Shown piece by piece: positions 19,265 to 28,388 of a stretch of DNA of 64,000 nt (position 1 is the stretch's first letter; the number at the start of each line of letters is the position of its first letter). Source of the stretch: Microbacterium hydrocarbonoxydans (GTDB lineage: Bacteria; Actinomycetota; Actinomycetes; Actinomycetales; Microbacteriaceae); the NCBI RefSeq assembly GCF_904831005.1, contig NZ_LR882982.1, forward strand, positions 2,108,001-2,172,000, in the 5' to 3' direction. Below the pieces are notes generated by a model. It made no database searches. It worked only from the letters and a program-made list of their open reading frames with translations, and was not told the origin of the DNA. Made by a program: the position numbers and the translations under genes.

Positions 19265-20799
19265 CCGCCCCGCTGCGTGTGCTCGTACTGTGGTTCCCGG
19301 ATTGGCCGCTGCGTGCAGCACTGGGAGGGCCCCCACCCCATGCGCCGACGGCTCTCATGCACGCGAACACCGTCGTGGCGTGCACAGCGTCTGCCCGTGA
19401 GCACGGAGTGCGTGCAGGCCAGCGCCGCAGGGTCGCACAGGGGCATCTCTCCTCGCTGCGGGTGCTGCCGCACGACCCGGCTCGTGACGAGCGGGCGTTC
19501 CTGCCGGTGATCCGACTCATCGAGAAGAACGCCCCCGGTGCGGCGATGCTGCGACCAGGGCTCGCCGCCGTGCGCGCCCGCGGCATCTCGCGATATCACG
19601 ACGGTGAGGGCGCAGCCGGAGACAGCCTCATCAGGATGCTGGCCGAGGCGGGCTTCCCCGAGGTGCGCGTGGGCATCGCCGACGGTCCGTTCACGGCCGA
19701 ACTCGCCGCCAGAGGCCCCACGACCTGCACCGTCGTGCCCCCCGGTCGCGCCCAGGATTTCCTCCGTCCGCTTCCCGTGCAGGTTCTGCGCGACGAACAG
19801 CTCACCGGCCTGCTGGTGAGGCTCGGCGTGCGCACTCTCGGCGAGTTCGCGGCGCTCGATGAGATCGAGGTGCGCGATCGATTCGGCGAGCGCGGTGCCC
19901 GTCTGCACGCTCTCGCCGCGGGAGCGGACTCCCGAGGAGTGGTACCTCGCCCACCCGACCCCGAGCTGGTGCGCTCGATCGAGTTCGAGTCCCCTCTGGC
20001 CGGAGCCGATCAGGTGGCGTTCGCGGTTCGGCAGACCGCCGACTCGGTCATGCTCGCGCTGGGCGAGGCATCGGTCGTCTGCACCGAGGTCCGCATCGAT
20101 CTGACCGACGACAACGGAGCAGTGTTCTCCCGGCCCTGGCTGCATCCCACCTGCTTCGATGCCGCCGACCTCGTCGACAGGGTCCGCTGGCAGCTGGAGG
20201 CGTTGGCCGCCGAATCCGCCAAGGGCCCCCTCGACGAGGCCCGGGAGTTCGGGGGCATCACCCTGGTGCGCATCGTTCCTGTGGCGGTGGATGACGCCGC
20301 CCACCATCAGCCCGGGCTCTTCGGCTCCGGCACGGACGAGCGTCTGCATCATGCCGTATCCCGGGTGCAGACCATGCTCGGTCATCAGGGCGTGGTCACC
20401 GCCGCTCTCTCGGGCGGCCGCTGGCTCGCGGATCGCCAGGTGCTCACTCCCTGGGGAGAACGACCTGTCGCTCCCCGAGACCCGGAGCGACCCTGGCCCG
20501 GCAGCCTGCCCGACCCGCTGCCGGCAGAGGTGTTCCTGCCTCCTCGACCGATCGGAGTCCGCGCAGAAGGAGGAGAGACGATCGCCGTCGACGACCGTGG
20601 CACGCTGTCCGCCGCTCCCTCTCGCATCGATGGCGACGATGTGCGGGCGTGGGCGGGCCCGTGGCCGATCCATGAACGGCGCTGGGATTCGTCCGGCGGC
20701 AAGAGAGGGCATCGGCTTCAGATCGTCGACGGCCATGACCGCGCCTGGCTCGTCTTCTGCGCCGGCGGCCGCTGGTGGGCCGAGGGGAGGTATCGCTGA
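19261..20799 (+). CDS. imuB: ImuB, Y-family polymerase-like mutasome scaffold
   Basis: A 512-residue Y-family-like protein opening RVLVLWFPDWPLRAAL, a stretch typical of ImuB rather than of active DinB, whose first acidic motif is lost. Little-finger and C-terminal regions run to ALQ-free Arg/Trp-rich sequence ending AGGRWWAEGRYR. ImuB does not synthesise DNA; it brings DnaE2 to the sliding clamp during translesion synthesis. Start and stop are coupled: it overlaps imuA' by four bases and dnaE2 by one base (TGATG). Confidence 0.9.
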   Translation: MTAPLRVLVLWFPDWPLRAALGGPPPHAPTALMHANTVVACTASAREHGVRAGQRRRVAQGHLSSLRVLPHDPARDERAFLPVIRLIEKNAPGAAMLRPGLAAVRARGISRYHDGEGAAGDSLIRMLAEAGFPEVRVGIADGPFTAELAARGPTTCTVVPPGRAQDFLRPLPVQVLRDEQLTGLLVRLGVRTLGEFAALDEIEVRDRFGERGARLHALAAGADSRGVVPRPPDPELVRSIEFESPLAGADQVAFAVRQTADSVMLALGEASVVCTEVRIDLTDDNGAVFSRPWLHPTCFDAADLVDRVRWQLEALAAESAKGPLDEAREFGGITLVRIVPVAVDDAAHHQPGLFGSGTDERLHHAVSRVQTMLGHQGVVTAALSGGRWLADRQVLTPWGERPVAPRDPERPWPGSLPDPLPAEVFLPPRPIGVRAEGGETIAVDDRGTLSAAPSRIDGDDVRAWAGPWPIHERRWDSSGGKRGHRLQIVDGHDRAWLVFCAGGRWWAEGRYR

Positions 20800-23700
20800 T
20801 GGGGTGGCACAACCCGCCGATGACGTGGAGCGAGCTGGAGCGAGCCCTGAGCGGCGAGGAGTCTCCCCATCCGATCGGCGGTGAGCCTCCCACGATCCGC
20901 CCCGATCCCGGACCGATCAGCACCCGTCGCACGCGCACTCCGCCGACAGCGATGACACGGCCGGACGACGCCGTCCCCTATGCCGAGCTGCACGCGCACT
21001 CCTCGTACTCGTTCCTCGACGGCGCCTCATCGCCGGAAGACCTCTTGGCTGAGGCCCAACGCCTCGGCCTCACAGCCCTGGCGCTCACCGACCATGACGG
21101 CTTCTACGGGGCGGCGCGCTTCGCCGAGGTCGCCGAGCTCATGCAGGTCGACGTGCAGACGGTCTACGGCGCCGAGCTGTCACTCGGGCTCGACGCACCC
21201 CAGCGCGGGGCGGCAGACCCCGTCGGAGAGCATCTGCTCGTGCTCGCCGACGGCCTGGAGGGGTATCACCGGCTCTCGGGCGCCATGACCGCCGCCCACC
21301 TGCGTGGAGGAGAGAAGGGTCGGCCCGTCTACGATCTCGAGGAGCTGGCGGCGACGGCGGACGGGCACTGGACGATACTCACCGGGTGCCGCAAGGGCAG
21401 CGTACGTCGCGGCCTCGAATCAGGGGATGCTCTGACTCCGCTGCGACGGCTCGTCGATCTGTTCGGCCAGGATCATGTCGCCGTCGAGCTGTTCGACCAC
21501 GGCGACCCGCTGGACACTCGCCGCAATGACGCGCTGACGGATCTCGCCCGCAGGCTGCGGCTTCCCGTGCTGGCGACCAACAACGTGCATTATGCGACCC
21601 CGGAGCGGGCTTCGCTCGCCGAGGCTGTGGCGGCCGTGCGGGCCGTGCGGAGCATGGACGACCTCGACGGCTGGCTCCCTTCACACGGCGGTGCGCACCT
21701 GCGCAGCGGCGCGGAGATGACGGCGCGCTTCCGACGGTATCCGGGGGCGATCTCCTATGGGCTCGAACTCGCAGCGGCCTCGGCTTTCCCTCTTCGCCGC
21801 GCACGCCCTGCGCTACCGCAGCAGAAGGTGCCCGACGGTCACACCCCCATGAGCTGGCTGCGGCATCTGGTGTGGCAGGCAGTGCCCACGAAGTATCCGC
21901 ACCTGGATTCCGACGGGCATCGCCGCATCGAGCGTGAGCTCGACGTGATCGAGGAGAAGGACTTCCCCGGTTACTTCCTCATCGTGCACGGCATCGTCGC
22001 CGAGGCGAAGCGCCGCCGCATCCTCTGCCAGGGCCGCGGATCAGCTGCGGCGAGTGCGGTCTGCTATCTGCTCGGGATCACCGCAGTCGATCCCATCCTG
22101 TATCGGTTGCCGTTCGAGCGCTTCCTCGCCACCACCAGGCAGGAAGAGCCTGACATCGATGTGGACTTCGACTCCGACCGTCGTGAGGAGATCATCCAGT
22201 GGGTGTACGGCGAGTACGGGCGGGAGCGCGCGGCTCAGGTGGCCAATGTCATCCAGTACCGCCCCAAGAACGCCGTGCGCGACATGGCGAGGGCACTCGG
22301 ATACTCGCCGGGTCAGCAGGACGCGTGGTCCCGGCAGGTCGACGGCTGGAGTTCGGGGTTGGAGATGGCCGAGGAGCACGACATCCCGCAGAACGTCATC
22401 GACTATGCGGGCGAGCTGCTGAAGGCACCCCGGCACCTCGGCATCCACTCCGGAGGCATGGTCCTCACGGCCCGACCCGTCGGCGAGGTCGTCCCCGTCG
22501 AGCATGCGCGTATGGAGGATCGCACGGTGATCCAGTGGGACAAAGACGATGCCGCCTGGATGGGGCTCGTCAAGTTCGACCTGCTGGGTCTCGGGATGCT
22601 GGCGGCTCTGCAGCACTGCTTCGATCTCATCCGCGATGCCACGGGTGAGGAGTGGACGCTGGAGACCCTTCCGAAGGAAGAGCCCGCTGTCTACGACATG
22701 CTGTGCAGGGCGGATTCGATCGGCGTGTTCCAGGTCGAGTCCCGCGCGCAGATCGGTCTGCTCCCCCGCCTGCAGCCCCGCGCCTTCTACGACCTCGCCA
22801 TTCAGATCGCCCTCATCCGCCCCGGCCCCATCCAGGGCGGGGCCGTGCATCCGTTCGTCCGCCGCAAGATCGCGAAAGACGCGCTCGATGAGGAGAACCG
22901 TGCCCGCGCCGACCGCGGCGAAGACCCGGTGGTACTCGAGATCCCCTATCCCCACAGCGACCTCGAGCCGATCCTGAAGAGGACATTGGGCATCCCGATC
23001 TTCCAGGAGCAGCTGATCCAGATGGCGACGGCCATCGGTGACTGCACTGCTGACGAAGCAGACCTTCTGCGCCGCGCCATGGGGTCGAAGCGTGGCCTCG
23101 AGAAGATCGAGAAGGTGCGCGACAAGCTCTATGCGGGCATGTCCCGACGCGGCATGACCGCCGAGCAGTCCGACCGCATCTACGCGCAGATCCAGGCGTT
23201 CTCGAACTTCGGCTTCGCCGAATCGCACTCGCTGTCGTTCGCCCTTCTCGTCTATGCCAGTTCGTGGCTCAAGCTGCACTATCCCGCGGCGTTCCTCGCC
23301 GGTCTCCTGCGATCGCAGCCCATGGGCTTCTACTCCGCCTCGACCCTGACGGCCGATGCTCGAAGGCACGGAGTCGAGGTGCGGCGACCAGACCTGCACG
23401 CCTCCGGAGCGACCGAGATCCTGGAGCCTCTCGACGGCGGTGCACCGCTTCGGATGCCGACGGGCCTCGACTCCTGCAACGATCCGGCGCAGCCGCACGT
23501 GCCGCGGTTCGATCGATCCCGCCCCGACGAATCGGCGCGGCATCGCAGAGACGGCGCCTATGCGGTGCGGCTCGGGCTCAGCGGCGTGCGCGGGATCGGC
23601 ATGCCATTGGCCGAGCGGATCGTGGCGGAGCGCGACGCCGAGGGGCCATACCGCGACCTGAACGATCTGGTGCGGCGCACCGATGCCACCGCCGCGCAAC

Positions 23701-24263
23701 TGGAGGCTCTGGCGACGGCCGGCGCCTTCGAGTGCCTCGGACTCCAGCGGCGAGAGGCGATCTGGCTGTCGGGGGCAGCAGCTGAGGACCGCGCGCAGTA
23801 TCTTCCTGGTACGACCGTGGCCGTGCAGCCGCCGCTGTTCAGCGACCAGTCCAGTTATGAGCGACTCTCGGCCGATCTCTGGTCGACCGGTGTCTCGACC
23901 GACGATCATCCGATGTCCCACTTTCGCGGTGCGCTTCGTGAGCGTGGGGTGCTCTCTTCAGCTGACCTTCAGAATCATGAGGTCGGGCGACGGGTGGAGG
24001 TGGCGGGGCTCGTCACGCATCGGCAGCGTCCGGCGACGGCGGCAGGTGTCACGTTCCTCAACCTCGAGGACGAGAGCGGTCTCGTCAACGTGATCTGCTC
24101 GACGGGAGTATGGGCACGCTATCGACGGATCGCTCGGGATTCACCGGCGCTCATCATCCGTGGCATCCTCGAGCGTTCGGCAGAGGGCGTGGTGAATGTG
24201 CTGGCCGACGCCTTCGAAGATCTCCGCACCGGAGTATCGCACCGTTCGCGCGATTTCCGGTGA
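20799..24263 (+). CDS. dnaE2: Error-prone DNA polymerase III alpha subunit DnaE2
   Basis: A 1154-residue C-family polymerase. After a variable N-terminus comes the PHP domain (YAELHAHSSYSFLDG, LTDHDGFYG). The palm has GRGSAAASAVCYLLG and PDIDVDFDSDRREEII with catalytic aspartates; the fingers follow, then a helix-hairpin-helix part and a C-terminal OB fold (LVTHRQRPATAAGVTFLNLED). It is the mutagenic polymerase of the ImuA'-ImuB-DnaE2 mutasome. Start 20799 has a strong GAGGGGAGG site. Length is close to DnaE2 of other actinobacteria. It ends six bases before a convergent gene. Confidence 0.95.
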   Translation: MGWHNPPMTWSELERALSGEESPHPIGGEPPTIRPDPGPISTRRTRTPPTAMTRPDDAVPYAELHAHSSYSFLDGASSPEDLLAEAQRLGLTALALTDHDGFYGAARFAEVAELMQVDVQTVYGAELSLGLDAPQRGAADPVGEHLLVLADGLEGYHRLSGAMTAAHLRGGEKGRPVYDLEELAATADGHWTILTGCRKGSVRRGLESGDALTPLRRLVDLFGQDHVAVELFDHGDPLDTRRNDALTDLARRLRLPVLATNNVHYATPERASLAEAVAAVRAVRSMDDLDGWLPSHGGAHLRSGAEMTARFRRYPGAISYGLELAAASAFPLRRARPALPQQKVPDGHTPMSWLRHLVWQAVPTKYPHLDSDGHRRIERELDVIEEKDFPGYFLIVHGIVAEAKRRRILCQGRGSAAASAVCYLLGITAVDPILYRLPFERFLATTRQEEPDIDVDFDSDRREEIIQWVYGEYGRERAAQVANVIQYRPKNAVRDMARALGYSPGQQDAWSRQVDGWSSGLEMAEEHDIPQNVIDYAGELLKAPRHLGIHSGGMVLTARPVGEVVPVEHARMEDRTVIQWDKDDAAWMGLVKFDLLGLGMLAALQHCFDLIRDATGEEWTLETLPKEEPAVYDMLCRADSIGVFQVESRAQIGLLPRLQPRAFYDLAIQIALIRPGPIQGGAVHPFVRRKIAKDALDEENRARADRGEDPVVLEIPYPHSDLEPILKRTLGIPIFQEQLIQMATAIGDCTADEADLLRRAMGSKRGLEKIEKVRDKLYAGMSRRGMTAEQSDRIYAQIQAFSNFGFAESHSLSFALLVYASSWLKLHYPAAFLAGLLRSQPMGFYSASTLTADARRHGVEVRRPDLHASGATEILEPLDGGAPLRMPTGLDSCNDPAQPHVPRFDRSRPDESARHRRDGAYAVRLGLSGVRGIGMPLAERIVAERDAEGPYRDLNDLVRRTDATAAQLEALATAGAFECLGLQRREAIWLSGAAAEDRAQYLPGTTVAVQPPLFSDQSSYERLSADLWSTGVSTDDHPMSHFRGALRERGVLSSADLQNHEVGRRVEVAGLVTHRQRPATAAGVTFLNLEDESGLVNVICSTGVWARYRRIARDSPALIIRGILERSAEGVVNVLADAFEDLRTGVSHRSRDFR

Positions 24264-24269
24264 TGGATG

Positions 24270-24659
24270 TCACCAGAATCGTTCGGGCTCAGGCTCGGGT
24301 TTGCGATCGCCGCCGCCCCAGCGCGCGGCCTGCGCTTTCGCCGCGTCGACGGCGGCATCCGCCCCCAGCAGCGCCGCCTCGGCGCCCGCCGCCCCGCTTC
24401 CGTCGCCGTCGGTGTCGACCGCGAGAGCGGTATAGGCGGTGCGACCACCGATCGTCACCGTGCAGTCGATGACTCGGCCGAACCATCGCACGAGCTCGCC
24501 CAGAGGCGCACCCTCGCGGCGGTAGCGGATGCCCGTCTCGAGGTCGACGATCAGGAGCACCGCAGGCTTTCCCGTCGCCTCGACGACATGCTCGGTCACC
24601 TCGACGCGGTGGCCGACGGGGATGGCGACCTGCGCATCCAGCACGAGCTTTCTGTCCAT
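24270..24659 (-). CDS. Hypothetical protein, 129 residues
   Basis: I do not recognise this protein. It has no signal peptide or membrane segment. Residues 1-80 look like a mixed alpha/beta fold (KPAVLLIVDLETGIRYRR, WFGRVIDCTVTIGGRTAYTALAVDTDG); the rest is Ala-rich and ends in Lys-Pro-Glu-Pro. The coding pattern is consistent with the genome. Its upstream region holds an 18-bp imperfect palindrome at 24730-24747, identical to one upstream of the lipoprotein gene at 50495-51517, which suggests shared control. Convergent with dnaE2. Confidence 0.65.
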   Translation of the reverse strand: MDRKLVLDAQVAIPVGHRVEVTEHVVEATGKPAVLLIVDLETGIRYRREGAPLGELVRWFGRVIDCTVTIGGRTAYTALAVDTDGDGSGAAGAEAALLGADAAVDAAKAQAARWGGGDRKPEPEPERFW

Positions 24660-24729
24660 GACCCCACTCTATGAGTCGGTGCTCTCACAGCAACCCCGGA
24701 ATCCGGAAGAAACATTCGTATATTTCTTT

Positions 24730-24747
24730 GTCCCCCAAATGGCGGAC
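24730..24747. promoter_or_regulatory. 18-bp imperfect palindrome, copy 1
   Basis: GTCCCCCAAATGGCGGAC has complementary ends (GTCC/GGAC and CCA/TGG) with mismatches only at one arm pair and the centre. The exact sequence recurs at 51594-51611. Its centre is about 80 bases before the start of the minus-strand gene at 24270-24659. Confidence 0.6.
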
Positions 24748-24938
24748 AAGGACTTTTCGCGATATTCTGCATTCAGTAGCGGGGGCTACAGGCTGGGGAA
24801 TGGGGAATCAGCCGATGAGAGCAGCGAGAGTTTCGCCGCCTCCCCTACCGTCCGGGACGGACGGTGAGCCCTCTCGAGCAATCCATCTGGGGTGGGTGAC
24901 TCGGGAGGGCAACCACCCCGGACGACTCACGAACGACT

Positions 24939-24978
24939 GAGAGCACCGCTCGTCGGTTGCCCGGCGAGCGATGCTCTC
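24939..24978 (-). terminator. Probable terminator after the small acidic protein gene
   Basis: GAGAGCA (24939-24945) pairs with TGCTCTC (24972-24978), with CGCTCG/CGAGCG pairing inside, making an imperfect long hairpin 22 bases past the stop at 25000. Confidence 0.55.
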
Positions 24979-24999
24979 GTGCGCTGGTGCGATGCGCGC

Positions 25000-25179
25000 T
25001 CAGCCGCCCGACGGGTTCTCCAGGGGCTTGCCTTCATCGTCGGTCGTCTCATCCTCGAGGATCTCGTCGGTGCTCTTCGACGTGTCGCCCGAGGTCGAAT
25101 CGTCGGGGGCGCCGCCGGACGCGGTGTCAGCCTCTTCGTCGGCGCCAGGGGTTCCGTGCGTGTTCTGCAGATCACTCAT
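25000..25179 (-). CDS. Small disordered acidic protein, 59 residues
   Basis: The protein begins MSDLQNTHGTPGADEE and is almost wholly Asp, Glu, Ser, Thr and Gly, ending KPLENPSGG; it should be intrinsically disordered and cytosolic. The ATG at 25179 has an AGAGGAGA site, which supports translation from here rather than from the longer frame up to 25257. No family is recognised. It stands alone with its own likely terminator. Confidence 0.65.
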   Translation of the reverse strand: MSDLQNTHGTPGADEEADTASGGAPDDSTSGDTSKSTDEILEDETTDDEGKPLENPSGG

Positions 25180-25307
25180 TGCCATCTCCTCTGTTGGGAT
25201 GCGGTGGAGTGTCGACGCTACGCGCGCACATCCGATCGGCGGAGGGGGTTGACGCACGCCGACTCGTCGAACACGAGATGGCCTCTCGCGTCTCGCTCGT
25301 CGTTGCG

Positions 25308-26186
25308 CTATGCGGAGGGCAGCGCCCGCTCCGAGCTCTCGGCCGCCCAGGAGGCGAGGAGCCTCATTCTCTCGGCCGAGGGAGAGCCGGGTTCCGCGCT
25401 GTAGATCAGCATGACCTGACCCGGCTCAGCCGTGAGGGCGAGTTCTTCGTAGACGAGGGTGAGGTCGCCGACCACGGGATGCCGGAAGCGCTTCGTGCCG
25501 GAGCCATGGGTGCGCACGTTGTGCGCCGCCCAGAGTGAGCGGAAGACCTCGCTGCGGGTCGAGAGCTCGCCCACGAGATCCTGGATGTCCTTGTCGTGCG
25601 GGTCTCTTCCGGCTTCGGCGCGTATCACGGCGACGCACATCTCGGCGAACAGGTCCCAGTCAGGGTAGAAGTCGTGGGCCTGCGGGTCGAGGAACTGGAA
25701 TCGCGCGAGATTCGGAACGCGCCCGCCATCGCCGATGACCGGCGAATAGAAGGCCCGGCCCAGCGCGTTGGTGGCGACGAGGTTCTGCCGCTGATCACGC
25801 ACGAAGGCGACCGCGTCGGTGATCGAGTCGAGAGCCCACTGGAGGCTCGGACGCGGTGCAGCGTTCTTCACAGTCCGGCGACGGCTGCGGCCGGAGGAAG
25901 GGATTCCGTCTGCGGCGCGGGCGAGATCGAGAAGATGGGAATGCTCGGCATCGTTGAGCTGCAGTGCACGGGACACGGCATCCAGCACCGAGGCCGACGC
26001 GCCGGCGATGGAGCCGCGCTCGAGCTTGCTGTAGTACTCCACGGACACGCCGGCGAGCATCGCGACCTCGCTGCGGCGCAGTCCGGCGACGCGACGATTC
26101 GATCCGGCCGGAAGGCCGGCTGTCTCCGGGGTCAGGCGCGCGCGGCGCGTCATGAGGAACTCCCGCACCTCTGCTCGATTGTCCAT
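25308..26186 (-). CDS. XRE-type transcriptional regulator with MmyB-like ligand domain
   Basis: A 292-residue regulator. The N-terminal helix-turn-helix (LRRSEVAMLAGVSVEYYSKLERG) is followed by the MmyB-like domain (LVATNALGRAFYSPVIG and DPQAHDFYPDWDLFAEMCVAVIRAEAG), which in family members binds a small lipid-like ligand. This class often sits beside an SDR gene and represses it, and here an SDR gene lies 68 bases upstream on the same strand. The start at 26186 is chosen by the domain; no strong ribosome site is seen. Candidate regulator of the nearby redox/export genes. Confidence 0.85.
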   Translation of the reverse strand: MDNRAEVREFLMTRRARLTPETAGLPAGSNRRVAGLRRSEVAMLAGVSVEYYSKLERGSIAGASASVLDAVSRALQLNDAEHSHLLDLARAADGIPSSGRSRRRTVKNAAPRPSLQWALDSITDAVAFVRDQRQNLVATNALGRAFYSPVIGDGGRVPNLARFQFLDPQAHDFYPDWDLFAEMCVAVIRAEAGRDPHDKDIQDLVGELSTRSEVFRSLWAAHNVRTHGSGTKRFRHPVVGDLTLVYEELALTAEPGQVMLIYSAEPGSPSAERMRLLASWAAESSERALPSA

Positions 26187-26254
26187 GAAGTCAGCGTACG
26201 TGCCGAGAACTGCGCGAGGGATGCCCTGCCAGTGCACCCCTGAGCGCCGCACGG

Positions 26255-26956
26255 TCAGGGCATCGGGATCCTCGTGATCTCCGCGAGTGCCGCGAGAAGC
26301 GACTCCTGGAACGCGGGGTCGGTGGCGGCCTCTGCCGGCGGCTCGGTGCTGAGGTGGTGCCAGTACCCACCGGTGGGCGGGCTGAGCACCCCCTCGGTCG
26401 CGAGTCGGACCTGCGTGAGGTGCCCTTGCCGCAGATCGTCCGGGGCGCCGGACCCGCCCATCCTCGTCGGCACCCACCCAGGATCCACCGCGTGGATCTG
26501 CAGCTCGGGCCACCGCGCGGCGAGAGCGAGAGCCATGGTCGTCACCCAGAGTTTGCTGTCGCTGTACGACGCTGTACCGTCACGCAGCCCACGGAGATCG
26601 GTGCCACCCCCTCGGTGCATGGAGCTGCTGAGGTAGATCAGGCGGCGAGGACACTGCATCAGAGCCGTGATCATGTAGGGAGCGATCGTGTTCACGCGCA
26701 CCGCGTCCGGCGGGCGGAGCGCGCCCGCGTTGTGCACGACCACGTCGAAAGCGCCGAAGGCCTCCGCGTCTCCGGCGAGCGACCGGACCTCATCCTGATC
26801 AGCGAGGTCTCCCGTGAGCACTCCATGCCACTCGCCCGGCGGGGCGCTGGTCGCCGTGCGGGCATGCACCACGACATCGTGCCCTTCTGCGGCGAGCGCC
26901 TCTGCTGTGGCGAGTCCGAGCCCCGTGGAGGCACCCGTCACGAGAATCACGGACAC
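26255..26956 (-). CDS. Short-chain dehydrogenase/reductase
   Basis: A 233-residue SDR. VTGASTGLGLATAEAL is the NAD(P)-binding TGxxxGxG motif, VVHNAGALRPP the NNAG-like motif (HNAG), and YSDSK holds the catalytic Tyr and Lys. The GTG start at 26956 follows an AAGGAGGA site, whereas the open frame extends to 27142. It is divergent from the MFS exporter across 170 bases and upstream of the XRE regulator. Substrate unknown. Confidence 0.88.
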   Translation of the reverse strand: MSVILVTGASTGLGLATAEALAAEGHDVVVHARTATSAPPGEWHGVLTGDLADQDEVRSLAGDAEAFGAFDVVVHNAGALRPPDAVRVNTIAPYMITALMQCPRRLIYLSSSMHRGGGTDLRGLRDGTASYSDSKLWVTTMALALAARWPELQIHAVDPGWVPTRMGGSGAPDDLRQGHLTQVRLATEGVLSPPTGGYWHHLSTEPPAEAATDPAFQESLLAALAEITRIPMP

Positions 26957-27126
26957 GTCGTCCTCCTTCGCTCGTGGCGTGCCGTCGGTCGGGCCGACGT
27001 CAGGCCTCTCCGGCCTGTCCACACTCCCTCTCATTCTGTGCACAGCCGACGCGACGAGGGGTGCCCTGTCGGTACACCCCTCGGTAGGGACTCCCCCTCG
27101 GGCGTGGGCGGGAGAACACTGGATGC

Positions 27127-28365
27127 ATGACCTCCGCCACACCCACGACTACCCGCAGGCTCGTGCCGACGCTGCTTCTGGTGCTGACGGTGTTCGGACC
27201 GATCTCCATGGACCTGTACCTTCCCGCGCTTCCTGCACTGACACGAGAGCTCGGGGCGGCGACATCCGTGGCGCAGCTCACGGTCACCGCGTGCCTGATC
27301 GGCCTCGCAGCCGGTCAGTTGACGGCAGGCCCGCTGTCAGACCGGTACGGTCGCCGCCGCGTTCTACTGGTCGGGATCGTCGCCTACGTGGCGACGTCGC
27401 TGCTGTGCGCGCTCAGTCCGACCGTCGAGATGCTCATCGTCGCCCGTGTCGTGCAGGGCCTCGCCGGCGGCGTGGGAATCGTCATCGCCAACGCGGCAGG
27501 CCGTGACGTCTACGCCGGTACGCAACTGATCCGCTTCTACGCCCGCCTCACCGTCGTCGGCGGACTGGCGGCCATCGTCGGTCCCCTGCTCGGCGGGGTG
27601 CTCACGACGTTCACCGACTGGCGCGGCCTGTTCGTCTTTCTCGCCGTCACCGGGGCTGCGATCCTGCTCGCCACGCTCCTCGTCTTCGAGGAGACGCTGC
27701 CTCGTGACCAGCGCACCGCCGGTGGATTCGCCCACACCCTCCGCGACTTCGCGACCCTGCTGCGCGACCGTGTCTTCCTCGGCGCGGTGCTGAACCAGGG
27801 CTTCCTCTACGCGGCTCTGTTCGCATACCTGTCGGGCGCGACCTTCGTGCTGCAAGACGTCTACGGGCTCTCGCCGCAGTGGTACGCCGCCGCGTTCGGT
27901 CTGAACTCCGCCGGCTTCATGGTGTTCGGGTATCTCGCAGGGCGAGCATCCGAACGCTGGAGCGTGGGCGGCACGCTCGCGGTCGGAGTGGCTGTGACTG
28001 CCACGGGCGCCCTCGGGCTGCTGCTCTCCGGTCTCGTCACCGTGCCCCTCTGGGTCGTGATCGTCTCCCTGTTCACGCTCGCCAGCGGCGTCGCCGTCGC
28101 ATCGCCCCCCGCGACGACCATCGCTCTCAGCGGATATCCCCGGATGGCAGGCACCGCCGCGTCACTCCTCGGAATGGCCCGCTTCGGTTTCGGCGGGATC
28201 GCCGCCCCGTTCGTCGGCGTCGCCGGCGCGCTCGACATCCTCCCACTCGGCGTCGTGACGACGACCGCAGCCGTACTGGCAGCGCTGTCGTGCGTTCTCA
28301 TCGCTCGCACGCGTCGACCCGCTTCTGAACCAGCCGCGACTGCGGCGACCGCAACCACTCACTGA
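27127..28365 (+). CDS. MFS drug exporter, Bcr/CflA-like
   Basis: A 412-residue membrane protein with twelve predicted transmembrane helices. The first helix reads LLLVLTVFGPISMDLYLPALP, typical of Bcr/CflA multidrug exporters, and GPLSDRYGRRRVLLVG is the motif A loop. MALQ-free N-terminus starts at the ATG 27127. It begins a plus-strand series of genes for a zinc alcohol dehydrogenase, a cupin and others with short gaps (23 bases to the next gene), so co-transcription is likely. Substrate unknown. Confidence 0.88.
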   Translation: MTSATPTTTRRLVPTLLLVLTVFGPISMDLYLPALPALTRELGAATSVAQLTVTACLIGLAAGQLTAGPLSDRYGRRRVLLVGIVAYVATSLLCALSPTVEMLIVARVVQGLAGGVGIVIANAAGRDVYAGTQLIRFYARLTVVGGLAAIVGPLLGGVLTTFTDWRGLFVFLAVTGAAILLATLLVFEETLPRDQRTAGGFAHTLRDFATLLRDRVFLGAVLNQGFLYAALFAYLSGATFVLQDVYGLSPQWYAAAFGLNSAGFMVFGYLAGRASERWSVGGTLAVGVAVTATGALGLLLSGLVTVPLWVVIVSLFTLASGVAVASPPATTIALSGYPRMAGTAASLLGMARFGFGGIAAPFVGVAGALDILPLGVVTTTAAVLAALSCVLIARTRRPASEPAATAATATTH

Positions 28366-28388
28366 CCCCTCAGAGAAAGGACACCACC

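Larger units (their letters stand above)
24660..24999. other. Intergenic region, 340 bases, with control elements and no clear gene
   Basis: The left half is AT-rich relative to the genome and carries the 18-bp palindrome (24730-24747). A 46-codon open frame from an ATG at 24799 has weak coding character and no good ribosome site, so it is not called. A short inverted repeat CCGTCC/GGACGG near 24850 and a longer hairpin at 24939-24978 follow. Confidence 0.6.

Noticed and set aside
24799..24940. A 46-codon frame downstream of the 18-bp palindrome
   Set aside because: No good ribosome site, no recognisable content, and it ends in a hairpin region; kept as intergenic.
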